From assembly GCA_030533445.1 (NCBI GenBank), contig CM060080.1:25098052-25162051 (forward strand): 64,000 bases of DNA, written 5' to 3'. The translations under genes were made by a program, and so were the position numbers. Each line of letters starts with the position of its first letter. Positions within the stretch are counted from its first letter, which is position 1. The notes under the pieces are model-generated. The model saw nothing but the letters and a program-made list of their open reading frames with translations. It made no database searches and had not been told where the DNA came from. This stretch comes from Cyprinodon diabolis (Eukaryota; Chordata; Actinopteri; Cyprinodontiformes; Cyprinodontidae). Below are positions 57,713 to 64,000 of the stretch, one piece after another.

Positions 57713-60700
57713 ATGACCAGCCTGAAGCGCCCGCCGATGGAGTGCACAGCTGGGGGCTCCATCCCTGCCACTAATGAGTTTTATACCGGGCATCTTCGAC
57801 CAGTTAATGGAGGGGCTTTGCCAGCCCACACAGACAACTACCATTCCAGTGCGGGCACAGGGATGCCTAAAATGGGCGTCCGGGCTCGGGTGGCCGATTG
57901 GCCCCCGAGAAAAGATATGCCGGGCCATCAGTGGCACTCGTCAGCTGACGGGGGTGCTGCTGTTCCCTCCATTATTAAAAGTCACATTAAGTTAGGTTCT
58001 GTTATGAGCCCTCAGGACTCCTCTATGCTTCGTAACATCCACAACACACTGAAGAGCCGGACCCACGCTTCACCTAACAGCTACAGCCCTGACAGCCGTT
58101 ACCTGGCCCCAGGAGATTACAGAGGTCCTGCACACAAAAACCCACGACAGAGACGCTCCCGTCAGCGTAGCAACAGCGATATGGCCATCAGTGAGATGGA
58201 AGGCAGTGGAGACAGCGGAGATGACTGGGCTCCACAAGCAGCAGCTAAGTGGTCCCCTCTTCATCGGGAATATGGCAGCACGTCGTCAATAGATCAACAT
58301 GGAATACCTAAGGACAGCTTTTTTGAAATGCTGAAGGGTTATCAAGAGGACAAAGTTGATCAGCGTAGCCCTGCTCCAGAGAACTTGGAGGATATTCTAA
58401 ACGTCGGGATCAAACTTCAAGAGCTTCAGGAAGACGTCACAGACGGACATCTGCTAAAGCCCAGAGACAGAGACAAGCCTCCAAAAAGACGCACGAAATC
58501 CGAAACAGGAGGGGAGTCTATATTCCGGAAGCTTAAGAATGTGCGAGGTGAATTGGAGTCCTCAAGAGCTGGTTCTGATGCGGAGGACAGTCGCATAGAG
58601 GATGCAGCTCCTTCTCTAAAACCATGGGTGTGTCAGAAAGGCTTTGCCCACTACGATGTTCAGAGCATCCTTTTCGACCTCAATGAAATCACTCAGCTTC
58701 GACAAACCGCAGGGAAAAGGAAAAACACAACCACTGGAGCATCCGCCGCTGCCGTAGCCTCTGCTACCTCCACTCTCTCATCCACCCACAGCCTGCCTTA
58801 CAGCTCCCCCAGCGGCAGCCAGGAGGAGCTGAGCTCCAGAGACAGCCCAGGCTTGGACGCAGGAGACGAGCAGAGCAACGAAATGCTGCTGAGCTGCCCC
58901 TGCTTTCGCAATGAGATTGGAACTGATGGGATTGGATGGCGCCGCCTGGGAGCAGGTGGGCTAGTAAGGACAGGTTATCAGTGTACTGTGGGTGGTGGAG
59001 CTGGCAGCAGTAGCTCAGGGAGCCTGACTGGAGATGGTCATTTATATGAAACATCTTTGAGCACACACTGCACTAATGCTGGAGTCGCTGTTCTCGAGGG
59101 ACCAAAGGAGGGGCCCAGCACAGTGAGCGAAAAGGGCAAACAGTACATCGTGGAACACTTGGACCTGGGAGCATACTATTATAGAAAGTTTTTCTACCTT
59201 AAAGGTAAGATGCATTTAAAATCCAGATCAGAAGCCTGCACATCAGATCAATGTGCTTTAATTGTTGCATTTAACTTTTTTTCTGTTTTAGGAGAAAAAT
59301 ATTCATTATACACTTTTTTTAAAGCAAAAATAGAGTGCACATTTTCTATTGTGAACTGACTTTTCTCTTGTTCTATGCTAGAAAAATATACTTCCACCTA
59401 CCTAATAAACACCTCTTAGCGTGTGCAGGGAATCCCGCAGCCTTCATTGCTTTTTAGAAAGTCTAATACAAGCCTTTTATTAATTCCTAAGTTTTGTTTT
59501 TAAAGATCCCCAACTTGTTTGAACAGGTTTAGTTTTCAACTTCCTAATTGTTCATTAGTGATGAATAAAAAAATTTTTTAGCATAGTTTTGGTTGTTAAT
59601 GAAACAGACCCTTTGCAATGTGCTCAATGCAATATAATGAAATGCTATGAGGTATAAAACCCTTACATAGAAATCTTTAAAACTTGTAGATGTGTTTGGA
59701 ATCATCTTTGATTATGGAATTTTATGAGTTTTAACTAAAAACCTCAACCAGTTAACCTTGAATGGAAATAAATGCGTTAAGATGTTAAATTACCAGCAGA
59801 GAAACAACCAAGCCTCAAAGCCATGATAAAGGGGGACATGTTGGCCTGACTAATCCAACGTGGGTTTGCATCAACTTAAAATGAGAAGGTTCTGTTTTAA
59901 GTTGTAGGGGAGCGGCCATTCCAACCGTTGCATTTCCAAATTCTCCTGAGTGGTGCAGGACTTCACACGAGTGAATAAAGAGAATGTGATTTTTCGTTTA
60001 TCAAGATGGCGGATTGTTGTGGTAGAAGGTACGCAAGCAAGTTTGGTTGTGGCCGGTTACTTCAAAGCATCGTTGCTAACCAGTTAGCAACTTAGTGCTA
60101 GTAGGTTCCGAACTGGAAATTTCATTGGGACCAAGTAGCATTAAATTGGTGACTTAGAAACAACCCTGTCAAGTAACGCTATGGACTGCGGAAACATGCA
60201 AGAGGAGGAGAGTTTTGTGTCGGAGGTCGTGGATGAGTCTCCTACATCATACACTTTTTATTTAAAGGAGGAAGGCGGGGACCAAGATGTTGTGGAAGAG
60301 GACGCCAGGGCGGCTGAAGCTTGGTTTTGTGTAGACACAAAACCAAGCTTCAGCCGGTTTTGTGTCTACACAAAACCGGCTGAAACATTTACGGCTCAAA
60401 CATTTACGGCTTACAGCCGTAAATGTTTGAGCCCTTGCCTCACAACGCTGCCTGTTCTGTTAGCTCTACGCCTGCAGAAGACACAGACGTCCATCCCTTT
60501 GAACACTGGGACGGAACTCAATGGGAAAGTTAATAAATAAATATAGAGTACATTTATATACATGTTTAAGCCAGAATGATTTGACTTTCAAATATGATTT
60601 CCCTACGACTTTAAAGGTATACTATGCAACCGGAGTTGATTTTCCAGTGAGGCTCCCCCCAGAGGGCGAAAGTAAAAGTGCACTGTCGTAAATACGCTCA

Positions 60701-63700
60701 GCTGTTCTCCTGGTTTCTCCGTCAAGCCAGGCGCGGTTGTTTTGAGCTTAGCAGACAGAAGAACGCAATGAATCACCATGTCTACTGTGGTAGAGAGCCC
60801 TTTTCCTCTTTCTTGCCTGCTCCAACATGGGCTTTCACTGTTTTCTTGCTGGTTCCGCCATGATAACTGCACAAATATCGCCACTGCGCTAGCAACGAGT
60901 ATGCCTTTCACTGGGGGCATGGAGCAGTTCTCGCCGTAAAGCAAGACCGACTCTCGCGATGCACGAGACTTCTGAGCCTGTGGGTGTGGGCCGAGGGCTC
61001 CTGCAATTGCAAGTACGGTATTTCTCCTACAGACCACAAGGGCGGCCGAGAAAATCTTTGTTCGACCTGAAATGACTCATTTAATCATCCAAAACGTTAT
61101 GGAACACACTAACTGAAAAATGTTGCATAGTATGCCTTTAAGGAAGAAATGGCTGCTCTAAAACCTACAGCTTTTATTAAAGATCAAAACTCTTTTTGCA
61201 AAATGTTTAATGATCAGATGAAATGGTTAACAATATTTGAACCATTGTTTCATCCTTGATAAGAACTTTTTAAAATGTTTAAAATAAATAACAACCAGGA
61301 GCTATAATCACAGTGAGGGTTTTTTTTTGCTTCTCGCTTTACCGGTACCCTGCACTAAATAAAAGGAATACTGTAAGATGACTACCTTTGAATTTTTCTA
61401 ATTCACCACAGATCACCACTCATTAAATGATAAATTTCTGAACACAAATGCACGTCCCAATGATCCGAAATGGACTTGTTACAAAAACAAAATCTAAAAG
61501 AGTTCAAATTATTTCTAGAAAGCCATCCAAGTTTGTTTGTTGCTTATGATGGGTGCATAAAACTCCTGCTACAACTGTAAATATTTTATGAGCTACAAAC
61601 TAATGCTCAGGTTTTAAAATGCCCTGTTTGGAAACTGTTTTTTTTTGTCTACATCTCAGAGCACTGGAACTATTTTGGCATAGACGAGGCTCTGGGTCCA
61701 GTTGCTGTTAGCCTGCGCAGAGAGAAGCTGGACGAGGAAAAAGAGCGAGGCCAACAGTACAACTATCGCATTATCTTCAGAACAAGCGAGGTCAGACATG
61801 GCTGCTATGTTGCACTTTATTTTATTTTAACTGCGTAAAGCAGTCTGACTAATGTTGGCTTTTATTTTTCAGGTTTTTTTTTTATTTTGGGATTGACTTG
61901 GTAAATTGTTTCTCGCTGTGCCTCACATTTAACCCATAAATGATTTATTCATGTCGAGCTTTTTTTTTCTTCTTTTCACATGCTCCATAATGAAAAGTAC
62001 GATGGAGTATTAGGGCCACACATGAAGAGAAAAAATATTTTTGCCATGACGAGATTAAAGTCGACAGGGCGAGTTTAAAGTCGACATGTCGACATTAAAC
62101 TCAACATTTCGAGAATAAAGTTGAAATGTCTTGTTGAGTTTAATCTCGACGTGTCGACTTTAAACTCGCCATTTCGAGAATAAAGTTGATATATCGTGGC
62201 GACTTTAATCTCGCCATTCCAAAGTTTGGAGAAAAGAGCAACCGCGCTCCACAGCTGCAGTCTGCGTTTTAAGAGTGAAGGTAGTCTTTGACGTGCTGCA
62301 ACTGTATAACTGTATAATCATCACAGAAAGTACAATTTGACCAAATCATCTACACAAGGCATGTCTGATTCTGGATTCTGTGCATGTATCCTGTGCAGCG
62401 GTTGGCTCTCTTGAACTAATTTCAACTTTATTGTCGACACGTCGAGATTAAACTCAACATGACATTTCAACTTTATTCTCGAAATGGCGAGTTTAAAGTC
62501 GACAGGGCGAGTTTAAAGTCGACACGTCGAGATTAAACTCAACATGACATTTCAACTTTATTCTCGAAATGTTGAGTTTAATGTCGACATGTTGACTTTA
62601 AACTCGCCCTGTCGACTTTAATCTCGTCATGGCAAAAATATTTTTTCTCTTCATGTGTGGCCCTAATACTCCGTCGTAGAAAAGCGACTAAATGTAAATG
62701 TCGCAACACTTTTTTAAATCAATATTATGTAACCTTGCTCCAAGCTATTCAGCTGTTGGCTCAATAATTAGCAATGTTTGATTAAACATCAGGAAGTATA
62801 GTTGCCCATAGCAACAAAGGTCTGTCAGTAAAAACCAGCTTGTGAAAACCTGCAAAATTCAATTAAATCTTTATATTCAGAGTTTAATTCTACTATATTT
62901 TTATCTTAGGAAATTTGGTTTCAAATTTGGTTTATAGGATATAATTGCAAACTTTCCCAGACACAGAAGAATTTACTTGTTAGTGTTCTGTGCTAAGATC
63001 TAGCTGTGACAGGTGCATTTGATTTAAACTTACAAGTTTGACTGAAGTAGCACCCCCACTCTCTCATCCAAACATTAAAACACTGGCTCATTGTAAGCAC
63101 CAGCACAGCTTCTGACTTGCAGGAAAGAAGGTGTGTCCATCTGTTCCAGCTGCTAAGATAGCTGGGTGATTGAGTTCAGTCCCAGGAGCTCAGCACAATG
63201 CATACTTTGTGTTACAAAATATTTGGACAAGTCACTCCCCCCAACTTTCATTTTGTTCTTCTCAAATGGTTTATGCCTGAATTTCCTTACTTGTCTCTTG
63301 TTGTTAAAGTTGTTATCCCTCACCTCTGTATGTTTAGTTAACGACTCTTAGAGGTTCTATTCTGGAGGATGCAGTGCCTTCTACCTCCAAACATGGTACC
63401 AGCCGAGGTCTGCCCATCAAAGAAGTATTAGAGTACCTTCTCCCAGAACTGGATCTGTCCTGCCTCAGACTGGCCTTCAATACTCCCAAAGTCACAGAGC
63501 AGCTGATGAAGCTGGATGAACAAGGGGTAGGAGGATTACACAAGAATAGAAAATATTCATTCCTTCCTTCCTTCCTTCCTTCCTTCCTTCCTTCCTTCCT
63601 TCCTTCCTTCCTTCCTTCCTTCCTTCCTTCCTTCCTTCACTCTTTCCTTCCTTCCTTCCTTCACTCTTTCCTTCCTTCACTCCGTCCTTCACTCCTTCCT

Positions 63701-64000
63701 TCCTTCACTCCTTGCTTCACTACTTTACAGGAACAGCTAGAAAACTAAAACCTTCAAGTTTTATTTTTCTCTATATTCAAAAATCTGTAGGAAACTTGTG
63801 TGAGAATCATTTTCTTGTCTGCAGCTAAGTTTTCACGTGAAGGTTGGCGTGATGTACTGCAGAGCTGGACAAAGCACAGAGGAGGAAATGTACAACAACG
63901 AGAACGCTGGTCCTGCCTTTGAGGAATTCCTCCAGCTGCTGGGGGAGAAAATCCGCCTTAAGGGTTTTACCAAGTACAGAGCCCAGCTGGACACCAAGAG
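57713..64000 (+). CDS. sipa1l1: SIPA1L1 (SPAR), Rap GTPase-activating protein, N-terminal half, partial
   Basis: SIPA1L1 inactivates Rap GTPases and organises actin at dendritic spines and cell junctions. Coding exons here: 57713-59204, 61660-61790, 63338-63526 and 63825 to beyond the window edge. The first exon starts MTSLKR and includes [69 protein letters not shown] and [12 protein letters not shown], a chain I recognise as SIPA1L1-specific. The codon split G|AG joins [10 protein letters not shown] to EHWNYFG. Exons 2 to 4 form the start of the RapGAP region: [54 protein letters not shown] and [31 protein letters not shown]. The open frame continues past 59204 into the intron, but the donor aaag|gtaaga and the homology fix the exon end. 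PDZ and C-terminal parts lie off the right edge. Confidence 0.95.
60003..60180 (+). promoter_or_regulatory. YY1-type motif and leader before the intronic ORF
   Basis: TCAAGATGGCGGATTG at 60001-60016 matches the YY1 motif that often sits just after a transcription start. About 170 nt later an ATG opens the ORF at 60181. This is a suggestion of a small transcription unit or of an inserted element's promoter, not proof. Confidence 0.3.
60181..60540 (+). CDS. Hypothetical 119-codon ORF carrying palindromic inserts
   Basis: I do not recognise the product. The first 48 or so residues are acidic and protein-like ([30 protein letters not shown]). Then three palindromes (60311-60433) impose a repeated translation ([24 protein letters not shown]), followed by a short basic/hydroxyl-rich tail. 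No signal peptide or membrane segment. It lies in a sipa1l1 intron, same strand, between a YY1-type motif and a TTAA MITE. It could be the remains of a transposon gene or of a captured exon; composition differs from the AT-rich surroundings. Whether it is translated is unknown. Confidence 0.3.
   Translation: MDCGNMQEEESFVSEVVDESPTSYTFYLKEEGGDQDVVEEDARAAEAWFCVDTKPSFSRFCVYTKPAETFTAQTFTAYSRKCLSPCLTTLPVLLALRLQKTQTSIPLNTGTELNGKVNK
60311..60433. repeat. Cluster of three perfect palindromes with 2-3 nt centres
   Basis: (1) 60311-60332 pairs with 60335-60356, 22 bp, centre AG. (2) 60349-60365 pairs with 60368-60384, 17 bp, centre CT, sharing eight bases with the first. (3) 60393-60411 pairs with 60415-60433, 19 bp, centre TAC. 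The first two share the GGTTTTGTGT arm; the third is preceded by a direct copy of AAACATTTACGGCT. Confidence 0.97.
60615..61137. mobile_element. TTAA-flanked MITE (Kolobok/piggyBac-like), 523 bp
   Basis: Ends AGGTATACTATGCAAC and GTTGCATAGTATGCCT are inverted copies with one difference, flanked by TTAA at 60611-60614 and 61138-61141. The interior is GC-rich and non-repetitive; a 144-codon frame spans it on the minus strand (60603-61037) but crosses the element border and shows no known domain. Confidence 0.85.
61791..63337 (+). other. sipa1l1 intron between second and third coding exons
   Basis: Holds the 681-bp fold-back element (61998-62678); otherwise AT-rich. Donor gtcaga, acceptor atgtttag. 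Confidence 0.75.
61998..62678. mobile_element. Fold-back element of unknown superfamily with GTCGAC-rich internal repeats
   Basis: Terminal inverted repeats of about 130 bp start TACGAYGGAGTATTAGGGCC and run through CACACATGAAGAGAAAAAAT into stacked units of the type 'gagtttaaagtcgacatgtcga' and 'cgagaataaagttgaaatgtc'. Both flanks read GAAAAG (61992-61997 and 62679-62684), a perfect 6-bp repeat that looks like a target duplication. A unique centre of about 200 bp (62220-62415) has no ORF. The element could be a MITE; 6 bp is unusual for the main superfamilies. Confidence 0.82.
63558..63715. repeat. (TTCC)n microsatellite in a sipa1l1 intron
   Basis: About 158 bp of TTCC units with TCACTC interruptions toward the right end, starting about 30 bp after the exon donor at 63526. 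It is the source of the long serine/leucine/proline and lysine/glutamate/glycine frames on the two strands, which are artefacts. Confidence 0.97.

Larger units (their letters stand above)
59205..61659 (+). other. sipa1l1 intron between the first and second coding exons
   Basis: 2.45 kb. Its middle holds an unexplained ORF with palindromes (60181-60540) preceded by a CAAGATGGCGG motif, and a TTAA-flanked MITE (60615-61137). The flanks (59205-59900, 61140-61650) are AT-rich without recognisable features. Confidence 0.7.

Noticed and set aside
59205..59359. Extension of the sipa1l1 frame beyond 59204
   Set aside because: It reads past a strong donor (aaag|gtaaga) into AT-rich intron; the next exon at 61660 restores the conserved sequence.
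61998..62678. CRISPR-like or satellite array because of repeated GTCGAC units
   Set aside because: Units are inverted and uneven, have no equal spacers, and are enclosed by terminal inverted repeats with a flanking duplication; the genome is a vertebrate.
63374..63748. Open frames over the TTCC repeat (both strands)
   Set aside because: Exon 63338-63526 read through its donor into a microsatellite on the plus strand, and a Lys-Glu-Gly-rich reading of the same repeat on the minus strand.

Overview
This window reads as nuclear DNA of a teleost fish, probably a percomorph. It is AT-rich, the genes are split by GT-AG introns, and it carries fish-type repeats: Tc1-like elements, hAT and TTAA-flanked MITEs, and fragments of non-LTR retrotransposons. 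The genes belong to a neighbourhood known from human chromosome 14q (MAX, RAB15, GPX2, SLC10A1, SIPA1L1). No bacterial, plasmid, phage or viral gene set is present.

Layout, left to right: (1) the 5' end of an SLC10-family bile-acid transporter, most likely slc10a1, on the minus strand (580-1327), with the rest off the left edge; (2) an intergenic stretch with retroelement debris (about 1.4-7.2 kb); (3) max on the plus strand (coding exons between 7600 and 15082) behind a promoter with NRF1-like and ZNF143-like motifs, its introns filled with decayed LINE, Tc1 and hAT-type sequence; (4) a complete, apparently very young Tc1-like transposon (17045-18656) inserted about 155 bp before the rab15 start codon; (5) rab15, seven coding exons (18812-24310); (6) gpx2, two coding exons (26004-26740), with an in-frame TGA for selenocysteine and a matching SECIS hairpin in its 3' UTR; (7) sipa1l1, with a non-coding GC-rich first exon near 29.3-29.54 kb, a first intron of about 28 kb and coding exons from 57713 that run off the right edge inside the RapGAP domain.

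The genes do not form a pathway. max encodes the bHLH-zipper partner of MYC, rab15 an endocytic small GTPase, gpx2 a selenium-dependent glutathione peroxidase, slc10a1 a bile-acid transporter and sipa1l1 a Rap GTPase-activating synaptic/cytoskeletal protein. They are together because the synteny is old.

I found no clearly new multi-gene system. The most interesting points are: a 75-nt max intron that stays open in frame, so retention would add 25 residues at the end of the leucine zipper; the intact Tc1-like element with visually identical 202-bp arms in the rab15 promoter region; a cluster of three near-loopless perfect palindromes inside an unexplained ORF in a sipa1l1 intron; and a 681-bp fold-back element with a perfect 6-bp flanking repeat and palindromic internal units that I cannot place in a superfamily. 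All assignments come from reading the sequence by eye; no database was searched.
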